In this document: piece after piece, positions 52,093 through 61,002 of the stretch
Numbering within the stretch: the first letter of the stretch is position 1
Layout of the letters: each line of letters opens with the position of its first letter
Assembly: GCF_000022025.1 (NCBI RefSeq)
Contig: NC_011886.1
Coordinates: 1,310,968 to 1,374,967, forward strand
Length of the DNA: 64,000 nucleotides
Direction of reading: 5' to 3'
Origin: Pseudarthrobacter chlorophenolicus A6
GTDB lineage: Bacteria > Actinomycetota > Actinomycetes > Actinomycetales > Micrococcaceae
Notes under the pieces: generated by a model
What the model saw: only the letters and a program-made list of their open reading frames with translations
The model's database searches: none
Told to the model about the DNA's origin: nothing
Program-made: the position numbers and the translations under genes

Positions 52093-52728
52093 ATGGCTGG
52101 CCTGATGCGGAACGGGGACTTCCGGGAGCGGCAGACGACGGCGGCGCGCGCCAAGGGTGGGCTGCTCGTCCTGGGCGGGTTCGTTGCGCTCCTGTTTGTC
52201 ATTGAGCTGTTCAACACGCTGACGCTGGGGTCACTGACCCGCACGTTCGGACTGCGGCCCAGGAGCGCGGATGGGCTCCTGGATATCTTCACGTTTCCGC
52301 TGCTGCATGCCAACCTGAACCACCTGCTGTCCAACAGCTTTCCGCTGATCATCTTCGGCTTCCTGGTGTTCCTCTCCGGGCTCCGGGTCTTCCTGACCGC
52401 CCTCGCGCTCAGCTGGCTGGGCTCGGGCATCACCGTCTGGCTGATCGGTGACGGCGGGATCACTGTAGGCTCCTCTGGCCTCGTCTTCGGACTCTTTGCC
52501 TTCCTCCTGGTCCGCGGCTTCTTCAACCGCAGCTGGAAACAGATCCTCCTGGCCATGGTCCTGTTCATGGGTTACGGCAGCATCCTGTTGGGCATGCTGC
52601 CCATCGTGTCCGGCTTCGTTTCCTGGCAGGCACATCTGGGCGGAGCCGCCGGGGGAGTGGTGGCCGCACTGATCCTCCGCCCCCGTCCGGGCGCCGACAG
52701 GCAGCGGGACCGCGCAATTCCCCTATAA
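52093..52728 (+). CDS. Rhomboid family intramembrane serine protease
   Basis: Six-helix intramembrane protease of 211 residues. The catalytic Ser is Ser128 in VGSSGLVFGLFA and the His is His181 in WQAHLGGAAGGVVAA. HANLNHLLSNSFPL forms the conserved His-Asn oxyanion region in helix 2. Substrates are unknown. It starts 8 nt after ilvA, so it is probably in the same transcript. A strong bidirectional terminator separates it from greA. Confidence 0.92.
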   Translation: MAGLMRNGDFRERQTTAARAKGGLLVLGGFVALLFVIELFNTLTLGSLTRTFGLRPRSADGLLDIFTFPLLHANLNHLLSNSFPLIIFGFLVFLSGLRVFLTALALSWLGSGITVWLIGDGGITVGSSGLVFGLFAFLLVRGFFNRSWKQILLAMVLFMGYGSILLGMLPIVSGFVSWQAHLGGAAGGVVAALILRPRPGADRQRDRAIPL

Positions 52729-52755
52729 ACGGCCGCCTAACAAGCTGCAAACAAC

Positions 52756-52792
52756 AAAGCGCCTGCCGCCCTTTGGGGCGGCAGGCGCTTTT
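52756..52792. terminator. Bidirectional terminator rhomboid / greA
   Basis: AAAGCGCCTGCCGCCC (52756-52771) pairs perfectly with GGGCGGCAGGCGCTTT (52776-52791), loop TTTG, with A- and T-rich ends on both strands. Confidence 0.9.
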
Positions 52793-52806
52793 GCGGCCAG
52801 GGAAAA

Positions 52807-53301
52807 CTAGGCTGCGTAAGGCTTCGCTGACAGGATTTCCACCTTGATGTCCTTGCCGTTGGGCGCAACGTAGCTCAGCGTCTCGCCTTCCTTGTGGCCA
52901 AGGATGGCAGAGCCCAGGGGGGACTTTTCGCTGAAGACGTCCAGGTCCGAATCGCCGGCAATTTCACGGGATCCGAGCAGGAAGGTCTCTTCGTCCCCGG
53001 CAATCCGGGCCACCACGATCATGCCGGGTTCCACGATGCCGTCATCGGCGGGGGATTCACCCACGTGGGCGTCCCGAAGCAGCACCGTCAGCTGGCGGAT
53101 GCGGGCCTCGATCTTGCCCTGCTCTTCCTTGGCGGCGTGGTAGCCACCGTTTTCCTTGAGGTCACCCTCCTGGCGGGCAGCGTCGATCTTCTGGACAATC
53201 TCCGCCCGGCCGGGGCCGGAAAGTTGGTCCAGCTCTGCCTTCAGGCGGTCAAAAGCTTCCTGGGTGAGCCAGGCTGCAGCTGCGCTGTTGGTGGTAGACA
53301 C
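52807..53301 (-). CDS. greA: Transcription elongation factor GreA
   Basis: Binds the RNA polymerase secondary channel and stimulates cleavage of backtracked transcripts. The N-terminal coiled coil includes LTQEAFDRLKAELDQL and the acidic tip EGDLKENGGYHAAKEEQG. The C-terminal globular domain ends with LGHKEGETLSYVAPNGK. I choose GTG 53301 with AGGAG 6 nt upstream, giving 164 residues; the longer frame would read through the leader. It has a good promoter about 100 nt upstream. Confidence 0.95.
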   Translation of the reverse strand: MSTTNSAAAAWLTQEAFDRLKAELDQLSGPGRAEIVQKIDAARQEGDLKENGGYHAAKEEQGKIEARIRQLTVLLRDAHVGESPADDGIVEPGMIVVARIAGDEETFLLGSREIAGDSDLDVFSEKSPLGSAILGHKEGETLSYVAPNGKDIKVEILSAKPYAA

Positions 53302-53396
53302 GGACTTCTCCTTTAGTGGTCCTACATGCAAAAGACCCCGCCACGGTGGCCACTTATGGAACAGCAACCAGCTCAGCGGGGTGAAGGTATTGATCC

Positions 53397-53426
53397 ATTG
53401 TAGTCAAACCCCTGGATTTATCCCAA
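53397..53426 (-). promoter_or_regulatory. greA promoter
   Basis: On the minus strand TTGGGA (53421-53426) and TACAAT (53397-53402) are 18 nt apart. This is the best -10 match in the window. The transcript would have a 5' leader of about 90 nt. Confidence 0.65.
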
Positions 53427-53443
53427 CAAGCAAGCGGTCCACA

Positions 53444-53920
53444 TCACACCTTCTGGCCGGAGCCGTCCGTGGCCCAGCAGCTGTCCACAACGCCGGATAC
53501 GGACAGCGACTCCGTGCGGACCGTGACCCGCTGGGAAACCGTCCTCCCGCCGTCGGCCGTCTTCTCTGCTCCCTCAGGGGCGTCGGCGGGAATGTCCACC
53601 ACCTTCCAGCCAACCACCGCGTACTTGGAATCGAGGGCCTTCACGGCGCACTTGACGGGAGTGCCGGGCTCACGGGTCACCTGGAAGTCCACCTCGGCCA
53701 CAGTGGCATCAGGCGTGCTGTAGCCCACGTCCTTGAAGGTCACGGCGGACAACGAATTCGACGTGGAGACCCATGCCAGGAAACCGATGCCGACCGCCAG
53801 GGCCCCGCCCGCGATGGCGCGCTTGACGGCGGGCGTCAACCTGCGCTTTTGGCCACCATATCGATTGGCTAGGCTAGTGTCTGCGGGCGCGGATGGGGCC
53901 GACTGGTCCGGGGAAGTCAC
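53444..53920 (-). CDS. DUF4307 domain-containing membrane protein
   Basis: Small actinobacterial protein of unknown function, 158 residues. A Ser/Ala-rich N-terminus with LANRYGGQKRR is followed by one membrane helix (about residues 36-52), then an outward-facing beta-rich domain (VTFKDVGYSTPDATVAEVDFQVTR...) with two cysteines. The layout and position next to mca match the DUF4307 family. TAAACT (minus, 53927-53932) ends 6 nt before the GTG start, so the message is probably leaderless; it diverges from mca. Confidence 0.85.
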   Translation of the reverse strand: MTSPDQSAPSAPADTSLANRYGGQKRRLTPAVKRAIAGGALAVGIGFLAWVSTSNSLSAVTFKDVGYSTPDATVAEVDFQVTREPGTPVKCAVKALDSKYAVVGWKVVDIPADAPEGAEKTADGGRTVSQRVTVRTESLSVSGVVDSCWATDGSGQKV

Positions 53921-54046
53921 CAGACCAGTTTAGTGCCCATCCCGTGGTGGCCAATTGCACCGTCAAAGGCGGCGCTGTCCGTCCGCCCGCATACCGCCAC
54001 AACCCTGCACCGCCACAAACCAAGAAGAATGAGGAGCCGTCCTTCC

Positions 54047-54952
54047 ATGACAGCGTCCAGCACCTCCCCGGCACCGCTTCGGCTGCTCGCAGTGCATGCC
54101 CACCCGGATGACGAATCCAGCAAGGGTGCTGCCACGATGGCCATGTACGCTGCCGCCGGCGTAGAGGTCATGGTGGCCACCTGCACCGACGGATCGCGCG
54201 GCGACATCCAGAACCCCGCCGTGGAAGGCGAGCCGCATCCCAAGCGGGACATGGCGGGCGCACGGCGCCTGGAAATGGACCGGGCGGCAAAGATCCTCGG
54301 CATCCGGCAGCGCTGGCTCGGATTCGTGGACTCGGGACTGCCCGAAGGGGATCCGCTTCCGCCCCTCCCGGCAGGTTCCTTCGCCACGCTGCCGCTCCAC
54401 CACGCCGCGGCGCCCCTGGTGCGCCTGGTCCGGTCCTTCAAGCCCCACGTCATCCTCTCGTATGACGAGAACGGCGGCTATCCCCACCCGGACCACATCA
54501 TGGCGCATAAAGTGGCAGTGGAAGCGTTCGATGCCGCCGGTAACGCCGACAGGTACCCCGAGGCCGGGGAGCCCTGGGAACCCGGCAAGCTCTACTACGA
54601 CCGCGCTTTCAGCCCGGAACGCTTCCGCGCGCTGCATTTTGCGCTCGAGGAAGCCGGGCTCCAGTCGCCGTATGCGGAACGCCTTGCGGCATGGCTGGAG
54701 TCCGATGCAGAGGGGCACACGCCGCCGCCCGCGGCACATGCCACCACCACCCAGGTGGATTGCGGAGAGTTTTTCGAAGTGCGCGACGACGCCCTTCGCG
54801 CCCACCGCACGCAGGTGGACCCCTTGGGGTTCTTCTTCGCCGTGTCAGCGGACATGCAGCGGCGGGCGTGGCCATGGGAGGACTACTCCCTGATCAAGTC
54901 CCGGGTCTCATCCGAGCTGCCCGAGACGGACCTGTTTGCCGGGCTAAGATAG
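54047..54952 (+). CDS. mca: Mycothiol S-conjugate amidase
   Basis: Zinc amidase that cleaves mycothiol S-conjugates to mercapturic acids for export, part of electrophile detoxification in actinobacteria. The zinc motif is AHPDDES (His19, Asp22), with HPDH later as the other ligand. EPHPKRDMAGARRLEMDRA and the block VATCTDGSRGDIQNP are family-like; the overall pattern is closer to Mca than to the deacetylase MshB. I choose ATG 54047 with GAGGAG upstream, giving 301 residues; the earlier in-frame start lies in the divergent promoter region. Confidence 0.92.
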   Translation: MTASSTSPAPLRLLAVHAHPDDESSKGAATMAMYAAAGVEVMVATCTDGSRGDIQNPAVEGEPHPKRDMAGARRLEMDRAAKILGIRQRWLGFVDSGLPEGDPLPPLPAGSFATLPLHHAAAPLVRLVRSFKPHVILSYDENGGYPHPDHIMAHKVAVEAFDAAGNADRYPEAGEPWEPGKLYYDRAFSPERFRALHFALEEAGLQSPYAERLAAWLESDAEGHTPPPAAHATTTQVDCGEFFEVRDDALRAHRTQVDPLGFFFAVSADMQRRAWPWEDYSLIKSRVSSELPETDLFAGLR

Positions 54953-55049
54953 AACCGGCAGCGATTTCTATGCCGCGTAGAAGTTAGCCTCCGGCGCTTC
55001 GGGCGCGACATATGTCCGGCTGCAACCCGATCCCTTGAAGGTATTACAC

Positions 55050-55385
55050 GTGCAAAACTTGCTCCTCAGCCTGGCCACTACTCCCACGCCGATGCCCACA
55101 CCAACCCTGCGCGACGGGATCACGGAGGACCAGGTGACGCCCGGTTTGCTGGGCTTCATCATGACTGCATTTTTCGTGGTAGCCACGGCGCTGCTCATCG
55201 TGGACATGGTCCGGCGGATCCGGCGCGTCCGCTACCGGGCCCAGGTGGAGGAGGAGCGCATCGCAGCTGCTGCCGAAGCGGACATCGAGGCTGAGGACGC
55301 CCGCGAAGATCCCGCGGCTCCGCACGAAGCCCGGGACACCAACGGAAACGGCTACGGCCAGGGCAACTCCCTGCCGCGGGACTAG
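55050..55385 (+). CDS. Small membrane protein downstream of mca
   Basis: Not recognised as a named family. The 111-residue protein has a short Thr/Pro-rich N-terminus, one membrane helix (LLGFIMTAFFVVATALLIV), then a basic stretch (RRIRRVRYRAQ) and an acidic, disordered tail. The charges place the tail in the cytoplasm. A small membrane protein of this type commonly follows mca in relatives. GTG 55050 has AAGG about 10 nt upstream; TTG 55035 would add five residues. Confidence 0.65.
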   Translation: MQNLLLSLATTPTPMPTPTLRDGITEDQVTPGLLGFIMTAFFVVATALLIVDMVRRIRRVRYRAQVEEERIAAAAEADIEAEDAREDPAAPHEARDTNGNGYGQGNSLPRD

Positions 55386-55431
55386 ACGCTTCCCCGGGGA
55401 AGCTGGCGGAGCCTGACGGCCAGCCTGACGC

Positions 55432-56172
55432 TCAGCCCAGGACGGCTATGGCGATTGCCGTGAAATGGGCGGCGAACGCAAAGACGGTGAAGGCGTGGAA
55501 GAGCTCGTGGAAGCCGAAGTGGTTGTAGCTGAAGTTCGGCTTCTTCAGGGCGTAAAACACGGCCCCGGCGATGTAGAGCGCACCGCCCACGCAGATGAGG
55601 ATGGCTGCTGGAAGGCTCGCCTGGAAAAACTGGGGCAGGTAGAACAGCGCACCGCATCCCAGCGCAATGTAGATGGGTACATACAGCCAGCGCGGCGCAT
55701 CAGTCCACAGGAGCCGGAACAACACCCCCAGAATGGCGCCGGACCAGATGATCCAGAGCAGGAGAATGGCCTGCTGCCGTTCCAGCAGCGTCCAGGCCAA
55801 CGGTGTGTAGCTGCCGGCGATGACCAGCATGATGTTGGTGTGGTCGAGCCGCTTCAGGACCCGCTTGACCACCGGCGACCAGTTGCCGCGGTGGTACACG
55901 GCACTGACGCCAAACAGCAGCACGCCGGTGGCGGCGTAGATTGCCGAGGTGATCTTGCGGTCGGCGGTGGGTGCCAGGACCACCAGGACGATACCTGCGG
56001 CCAAGGCAAACGGGGCCGCGACAGTGTGGATCCAGCCCCGCCACTTCGGCTTGATCATTAGCAGCTCAGCCAGCCTGATGGCGGCATCATCAACCGGAGA
56101 GGTTGCCGGTGGAGCGGGTTTTTCATCCTCCGGTTGCGGCGTGCGCGGAGCCTCGGAAGAGTCGCTGTTCAT
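55432..56172 (-). CDS. trhA: Hemolysin III / TrhA family membrane protein
   Basis: Seven-helix protein of the PAQR/hemolysin III family, 246 residues. Conserved blocks are FGVSAVYHRGNW, RLDHTNIMLVIAGSYTPLAW and the C-terminal HELFHAFTVFAFAAHF; the His and Asp residues probably bind zinc. Bacterial TrhA influences membrane fluidity and is not a proven toxin. The first ~40 residues are Pro/Glu-rich and disordered. TATTCT (minus, 56179-56184) ends 6 nt before ATG, with a palindrome just upstream. Confidence 0.9.
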   Translation of the reverse strand: MNSDSSEAPRTPQPEDEKPAPPATSPVDDAAIRLAELLMIKPKWRGWIHTVAAPFALAAGIVLVVLAPTADRKITSAIYAATGVLLFGVSAVYHRGNWSPVVKRVLKRLDHTNIMLVIAGSYTPLAWTLLERQQAILLLWIIWSGAILGVLFRLLWTDAPRWLYVPIYIALGCGALFYLPQFFQASLPAAILICVGGALYIAGAVFYALKKPNFSYNHFGFHELFHAFTVFAFAAHFTAIAIAVLG

Positions 56173-56199
56173 GTGTCCAGAATAACCTACGTTCCAGTA

Positions 56200-56217
56200 A
56201 GTTACCCATCAGTAACT
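56200..56217. promoter_or_regulatory. Inverted repeat in the trhA / isoprenyl transferase spacer
   Basis: AGTTAC-CCATCA-GTAACT (56200-56217) is a perfect dyad with 6-nt spacer, located about 16 nt upstream of the trhA -10 box. A TetR-type regulator of lipid genes would be a natural candidate, but this is a guess. Confidence 0.45.
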
Positions 56218-56312
56218 CGATGAGTGCCACCCCGTGCCGGGGCCCCTTCGACCGGCAGGCGCCGCCCGGGCGGTAGCCTAGGATGTGCAAGTACGAACAG
56301 CGAGGAAGTCAG

Positions 56313-57086
56313 GTGAGTGGACGCGTGGAGTTGCCCGGGTTCCTCTATGGCTATTACGAGCGACGGCTGCTCAAGGACCTTTCCCGGGACCGCATCCCGC
56401 GGCACATCGGTGTGATGGTGGACGGCAACCGGCGCTGGGCCAAACAGTTCAATGCACCCACCAGCCAGGGCCACCAGGCCGGCGCGGATAAGATCCACGA
56501 GTTCCTGGGCTGGTGCCGGGAGCTCGGCGTCAAAGTGGTGACGCTGTACATGCTGTCCACGGACAACATGAACAGGTCCAGTGAGGAACTGGACCTCCTC
56601 ATGGGCATCATCGCCAACACCCTGGACCGGCTGGACGAGGACGAGAACATTTCCGTCCATGCCATGGGTGCACCGGAACTGCTTCCCGGCTACCTTGCCG
56701 AGCGCCTGAACAAACTGACTGCACGGACCCCCGTCCACGAAAAGATCCACGTAAATGTGGCCGTGGGATACGGCGGCCGCCGTGAAATCGTGGACGCAGT
56801 CCGTGAATTGCTGCACGACGCCGTGGCCAAGGGCGCCGACATCAACCAGCTTGCCGACGAACTCAGCGTTGATGACATCTCGCGGTTCCTCTACACCCGA
56901 GGCCAGCCCGACCCGGACCTCGTCATCCGCACCTCCGGCGAGCAGAGGCTCTCGGGGTTCCTCATGTGGCAGAGCGCCTACAGCGAGTTCTATTTCTGCG
57001 AGGCACTCTGGCCTGCATTCCGCAAGGTGGACTTCCTGCGGGCGCTGCGTGACTACGCGGGCCGGCAACGCCGCTACGGCTCCTGA
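56313..57086 (+). CDS. uppS: Isoprenyl transferase (cis-prenyltransferase, UppS/Rv1086-like)
   Basis: Adds isopentenyl units in cis to an allylic diphosphate to make polyprenyl diphosphates for cell-wall carriers. The catalytic motif is HIGVMVDGNRRWAK, and the C-terminal RTSGEQRLSGFLMWQSAYSEFYF binds the pyrophosphate. At 257 residues with an N-terminal YGYYERRL block it resembles the actinobacterial short-chain (Z-farnesyl) type as much as undecaprenyl synthase, so product length is uncertain. I choose GTG 56313, with GAGGAA 5 nt upstream. Confidence 0.9.
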   Translation: MSGRVELPGFLYGYYERRLLKDLSRDRIPRHIGVMVDGNRRWAKQFNAPTSQGHQAGADKIHEFLGWCRELGVKVVTLYMLSTDNMNRSSEELDLLMGIIANTLDRLDEDENISVHAMGAPELLPGYLAERLNKLTARTPVHEKIHVNVAVGYGGRREIVDAVRELLHDAVAKGADINQLADELSVDDISRFLYTRGQPDPDLVIRTSGEQRLSGFLMWQSAYSEFYFCEALWPAFRKVDFLRALRDYAGRQRRYGS

Positions 57087-57324
57087 CACTGCCGGTTCAC
57101 CCGAATTTCACATCACCGCAACAGGAATCGCCGCGTAATGGTTGCGGAAATGCCCGGGGCTGGATTTACGTTATATCCATCAGCAGGCAAACCGCCGGCT
57201 GATCGGGGAGGCCAGTACATGGAGCGAAACATCGCACCAGTTGTATGGGAGGCCGGACCCGGCCTCCTGGCCGAGCCGCCTCACCAATAACAAGGCCGGG
57301 CTGGGGCCCGGGGCTGGAGTCGAT

Positions 57325-58743
57325 GTGGCTACTTCTGAAAAACTGCACGAGGTCCTTTCAGGCCAGGCAGGAACAGCTACCTCTCGCACTGTGCGAGCCA
57401 CTGAACAAACCGGCGCGGCAACTGATGCTGCGGCCGGTTTTGCCGTCTCCGGAAGGGATTCCCTGATCCATACCTTCGTGATCGACACCTCCGTCCTCCT
57501 CTCGGACCCCCGAGCGCTGCTGCGGTTCGCCGAACACGAAGTCATCGTCCCCATCGTGGTGATCACCGAGCTCGAAGCAAAACGCCACGACCCCGAGCTG
57601 GGCTACTTTGCCCGCACGGCCCTGCGGCTCCTCGACGACCTCCGGGTCAAGCACGGCGGCCTGAACCAGCCCATCCCCATCGGTGACGACGGCGGGACGC
57701 TCACGGTGGAGCTCAACCACATCTCCGCCGAGGTGCTTCCGCTCGGGTTCCGCAGCGGCGACAACGACAGCCGCATCCTCGCCGTCGCGAAGAACCTCGC
57801 CAACGAAGGCAAGGACGTCACCGTGGTGTCCAAGGACCTGCCGATGCGCGTCAAGGCCTCGGCGATGGGGCTGACGGCGGATGAGTACCGCAACGAGCTG
57901 GTCAAGGACTCCGGCTGGACTGGGGTGGCCGAAGTGGAGGCCAACGAGGAAGAGATCTCCACCCTCTACGGTCACGAACCGGTATTCATCCCCGCGGCCG
58001 CGGAACTGCCGGTCAACACCGGGCTGGTCCTGCTGTCCAACCGGGGCTCAGCCCTCGGCAGGGTAGGTGCGGACAAGCAGGTACGGCTGGTCAAGGGCGA
58101 CCGGGACGTGTTCGGACTCCATGGCAGGTCCGCCGAGCAGCGGCTCGCCATCGACATGCTGATGGACCCCTCCGTCGGCATCGTCTCCATCGGCGGGCGG
58201 GCCGGGACCGGCAAATCGGCACTGGCGCTGTGTGCGGGCCTCGAAGCGGTCCTGGAACGCCGCGAGCACCGCAAGGTCATCGTGTTCCGCCCCCTCTACG
58301 CCGTGGGCGGCCAGGAACTCGGCTACCTGCCGGGTTCCGAGTCCGAAAAGATGAACCCCTGGGCCCAGGCCGTCTTCGACACGCTTGGCGCGCTGGTCAG
58401 CCAGGAAGTGGTGGAGGAAGTCATGGACCGCGGAATGCTCGAGGTCATGCCCCTCACCCACATCCGCGGCCGTTCCCTGCACGACGCCTTCGTCATCGTG
58501 GACGAGGCCCAGTCCCTCGAAAAGAACGTCCTGCTGACAGTCATGAGCCGCATCGGCCAGAACTCGAAGATCGTACTCACCCACGACGTCGCCCAGCGCG
58601 ACAACCTCCGCGTCGGCCGCCACGACGGAATCGCCGCCGTCGTCGAAACCCTGAAAGGCCACCCGCTCTTCGGCCACATCACCCTGACCCGCTCGGAAAG
58701 GTCCCCGATCGCCGCCCTGGTGACGGAACTCCTGGAGGGGTAG
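57325..58743 (+). CDS. PIN domain / PhoH-like ATPase
   Basis: Two-domain protein of 472 residues. The N-terminal PIN-type nuclease domain has [12 protein letters not shown] (Asp54), [11 protein letters not shown], and [14 protein letters not shown] supplying acidic metal ligands. The C-terminal PhoH domain has Walker A GRAGTGKS (about 291-298) and Walker B VIVDEAQ (about 391-397). Known PhoH2-type relatives are RNA helicase-nucleases. I choose GTG 57325 with GGAG 5 nt upstream, as relatives begin near [10 protein letters not shown]. The 238-nt spacer before it (57087-57324) has no gene and no convincing promoter. Confidence 0.9.
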   Translation: MATSEKLHEVLSGQAGTATSRTVRATEQTGAATDAAAGFAVSGRDSLIHTFVIDTSVLLSDPRALLRFAEHEVIVPIVVITELEAKRHDPELGYFARTALRLLDDLRVKHGGLNQPIPIGDDGGTLTVELNHISAEVLPLGFRSGDNDSRILAVAKNLANEGKDVTVVSKDLPMRVKASAMGLTADEYRNELVKDSGWTGVAEVEANEEEISTLYGHEPVFIPAAAELPVNTGLVLLSNRGSALGRVGADKQVRLVKGDRDVFGLHGRSAEQRLAIDMLMDPSVGIVSIGGRAGTGKSALALCAGLEAVLERREHRKVIVFRPLYAVGGQELGYLPGSESEKMNPWAQAVFDTLGALVSQEVVEEVMDRGMLEVMPLTHIRGRSLHDAFVIVDEAQSLEKNVLLTVMSRIGQNSKIVLTHDVAQRDNLRVGRHDGIAAVVETLKGHPLFGHITLTRSERSPIAALVTELLEG

Positions 58744-58850
58744 CTGGGTATGCGCGGGTGCCCCTTCCTCTGCGTGCTGGCTCGTTCCTCGCCTCTGACG
58801 CACGCTGCCGGAAGGCGCACCCGCGGACGAGCCGAACCACTGGCCGGCAC

Positions 58851-59498
58851 TCAGGTGACGTGCAGGAACTTCGCTGCTGCTTCGTGGCCTTCTACCTGGA
58901 GGGTCCAGTCTGGGCGCTTGAGGGTTTCGGGGGTGACCCGGACTTTTTGGACCGTCTCAACCTGCGTGCCCCACGCCTTCCGGGTGGTCCCGTTCAATTC
59001 GTAGCCGAGGGTGCGGGAGACCCCGAGGGAGGCTGCGTTCCAGTCCGCGGCTTCGGATTCGGCCACGTCTGCGCCGAGCCAGTCGAACGCCCAGAGCACG
59101 ACGGCGGCACGCATCTCCGCGCCCAGGCCCCGGCCTTGGGCGGACTGCTTGAGCCACGATCCGGTGGAGACGGTTTTCAACAGGGCGAAGTCCTTGGCGC
59201 CCACGTCCTGGCAGCCGATGAACTGCTCCTCGTGCCAGATGCCCAGGAGCAGCGTCCAGTCCTCCGGGGTGCATCCAGCCCGAAGGCGCCACTGCCACTG
59301 GGCCATCCGCGGCCCCATTTCCGCCAGGGGAGCCTCCGCCCATGCCGTGCTGAACGGGTTCCGGCCGGGTTCGTGGATGCCGCTGCGGGCAGCGGCAACG
59401 GCTGCCGGGATGTCCTGGTCAGTGATGGGACGGAGCTCCAGCCGGGGCGTAGTCAGTTTCAGGTCGTACAGCGGCCAGATGGAGCTCATGCTAATCAT
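58851..59498 (-). CDS. GNAT family N-acetyltransferase (RimJ/RimL type)
   Basis: Acetyltransferase of 215 residues. LTTPRLELRPITDQDI is the typical RimJ/RimL-like N-terminus. The acetyl-CoA loop is SAQGRGLGAEMRAAVV, and EAADWNAASLGVSRTLGYELNG is the usual C-terminal block. Substrate unknown. An internal ATG at 59489 is an equally good start. It is convergent with the PhoH gene and followed upstream by a hypothetical gene in the same direction 42 nt away. Confidence 0.83.
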   Translation of the reverse strand: MISMSSIWPLYDLKLTTPRLELRPITDQDIPAAVAAARSGIHEPGRNPFSTAWAEAPLAEMGPRMAQWQWRLRAGCTPEDWTLLLGIWHEEQFIGCQDVGAKDFALLKTVSTGSWLKQSAQGRGLGAEMRAAVVLWAFDWLGADVAESEAADWNAASLGVSRTLGYELNGTTRKAWGTQVETVQKVRVTPETLKRPDWTLQVEGHEAAAKFLHVT

Positions 59499-59540
59499 CC
59501 GCGAAGCCTAGCCGATGGTGTGTACCACGGCCTGTCACGT

Positions 59541-60341
59541 TCAGGCCGGTATGTCCCAGCTGATGTGCCGGCGGACGTCGGTGAGGTTCATCGACTCGGC
59601 GAGGAAAAGGTCGTCCAGCATGTACTCGTCAACGCCGAGGATCCGCAGCCAGTGTCCGTAGCCTTCGGTTTCGAGCTCCAGCGAACGGCTGTTCACGCAG
59701 ACGCCCGTGCCAAGGTCCACCCGCACAAGGGTGCGGCCGGCAAGGCACAGGGGAGCCGCCGGATCCCAGGGTTGGTAAGCGGGGGTGGGAACCACCACGG
59801 CCTCCACGGCAGGCCTGCCCTCGTGGTCCAGCGTGCGCACGTCCGCCACCTGTACCGGATTGCTGCCCGGAAACTCCAGCGGAGCAGGGGAATTGCCGGC
59901 AAGCTCCACCGGGTCCAGTGCAGCGGAGAACCGCCCGTTGCCGAACCCGGGCTCACCGTAGGCTGCCTCCGGACGCCGTTTCACCAGTCCGGCCGCGCCG
60001 TACACCGGGGAGACCAGATGCGGCGGGAGGAGCCAGGACTTGCGGGTAGAACTGACGTAGAGGCCATCCCGGGAATCGTTGATCCCCGTGGTGCTGTGGA
60101 GGACCAGCCCTTCGGGGCTCTCCAGCCGCAGCGCACCGGGCCGCCGGAGCCACGCCCGGACCAGGGAAGCCCCCGGAGCCGGTGCTGCATCGAATGGCTC
60201 ATCCCAGTATTCAAAGCGAAGGGATTGCCACTTCCACGGAGAAGACCGGCACAGGCTGCGGAACATGGCGGGGGGATCTGAGGGGGATGCGCCGCCGTTA
60301 GGGTCCGGGCGCCGCCGGGAATCCCAGGCTGACATATCCAC
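59541..60341 (-). CDS. Conserved hypothetical protein
   Basis: Not recognised. The 266-residue protein is soluble, rich in Trp, Pro and Leu, without signal peptide or membrane helices. Blocks such as RLESPEGLVLHSTTG, LVSPVYGAAGLVKRRPEAAYGEPGFGNGRFS and VRVDLGTGVCVNSRSLELETEGYGHWLRIL suggest an all-beta fold. The last ~40 residues (GVDEYMLDDLFLAES) are acidic. Codon use looks native. It may share a transcript with the GNAT gene downstream. No function can be assigned. Confidence 0.7.
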   Translation of the reverse strand: MDMSAWDSRRRPDPNGGASPSDPPAMFRSLCRSSPWKWQSLRFEYWDEPFDAAPAPGASLVRAWLRRPGALRLESPEGLVLHSTTGINDSRDGLYVSSTRKSWLLPPHLVSPVYGAAGLVKRRPEAAYGEPGFGNGRFSAALDPVELAGNSPAPLEFPGSNPVQVADVRTLDHEGRPAVEAVVVPTPAYQPWDPAAPLCLAGRTLVRVDLGTGVCVNSRSLELETEGYGHWLRILGVDEYMLDDLFLAESMNLTDVRRHISWDIPA

Positions 60342-60394
60342 AGTTTACGCGGAGACGGTGGGGCGGGCAGGGGAATTCCAGTAGCATCCGAGGG

Positions 60395-60955
60395 GTGATC
60401 GGACGACTCGGCGACCTGTGGCTGGACACCCCCCTCGCGTTCTGGCTGGTGCTGGCGGCGTGCCTTTACTTTGTAGTGATGGCAGCGCGCCTGACGGTGA
60501 TCGATGTCCGCCACCACCTGCTGCCCAACCGGATCGTTTTCCCGTCTTATGGCGTGGCCGGAGTGCTCCTGCTCGCCGCGGTGGCTACGGTCCTGGTGGC
60601 AGGGGCGGACGCGGGGGCCGTACCCGACGGCGGTGCCAGGCTTTTCGGCCTGCCCGGCGGCCGTGTCCTCGCGGGGGGAGCGGTGCTGTGGCTGTTCTAC
60701 TTCGTCCTCCGCCTGGTGTATCCGCCCGGCATGGGATTCGGTGACGTGAAGCTCGCCGGCGTCCTCGGCATGTATCTGGGCTACCTCGGCTGGGGGCACG
60801 TCTTCGCCGGAACGTTCGCAGCATTCCTCCTGGGCGGCCTCTGGAGCCTCGGCCTGCTTGCCACCCGCCGCGGCAGCCTCAAATCCGCCATTCCTTTCGG
60901 CCCGTTCATGCTGGCCGGCACCGCCGCCGCGATGCTCCTGCTGCCGGCCGCCTGA
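60395..60955 (+). CDS. A24 family prepilin peptidase-like protein
   Basis: Aspartic membrane protease domain of prepilin peptidases, 186 residues with five or six hydrophobic helices. Both catalytic aspartates are present: Asp37 in TVIDVRHHLLPNR and Asp117 in GMGFGDVKLAG (the GxGD motif). The N-terminal methyltransferase domain of bifunctional PilD is absent, as is common in actinobacteria. No pilin or tad genes are nearby, so its substrate is unclear. TAGCAT (60382-60387) ends 7 nt before GTG 60395, and GAGGG overlaps the spacer. Confidence 0.88.
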   Translation: MIGRLGDLWLDTPLAFWLVLAACLYFVVMAARLTVIDVRHHLLPNRIVFPSYGVAGVLLLAAVATVLVAGADAGAVPDGGARLFGLPGGRVLAGGAVLWLFYFVLRLVYPPGMGFGDVKLAGVLGMYLGYLGWGHVFAGTFAAFLLGGLWSLGLLATRRGSLKSAIPFGPFMLAGTAAAMLLLPAA

Positions 60956-61002
60956 CACCGCCGAAGGGTCTGGCCACGCCGCGCGGCCGCTAGGCTGAAG
61001 CC

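Noticed and set aside
57087..57324. N-terminal extension of the PhoH protein from 57142
   Set aside because: The added 61 residues have no family similarity, and GTG 57325 has a proper ribosome site.
58230..60281. 683-codon plus-strand frame spanning PhoH, GNAT and the hypothetical gene
   Set aside because: Crosses three genes out of frame and contains no coherent domain, so it is a GC-rich artefact.
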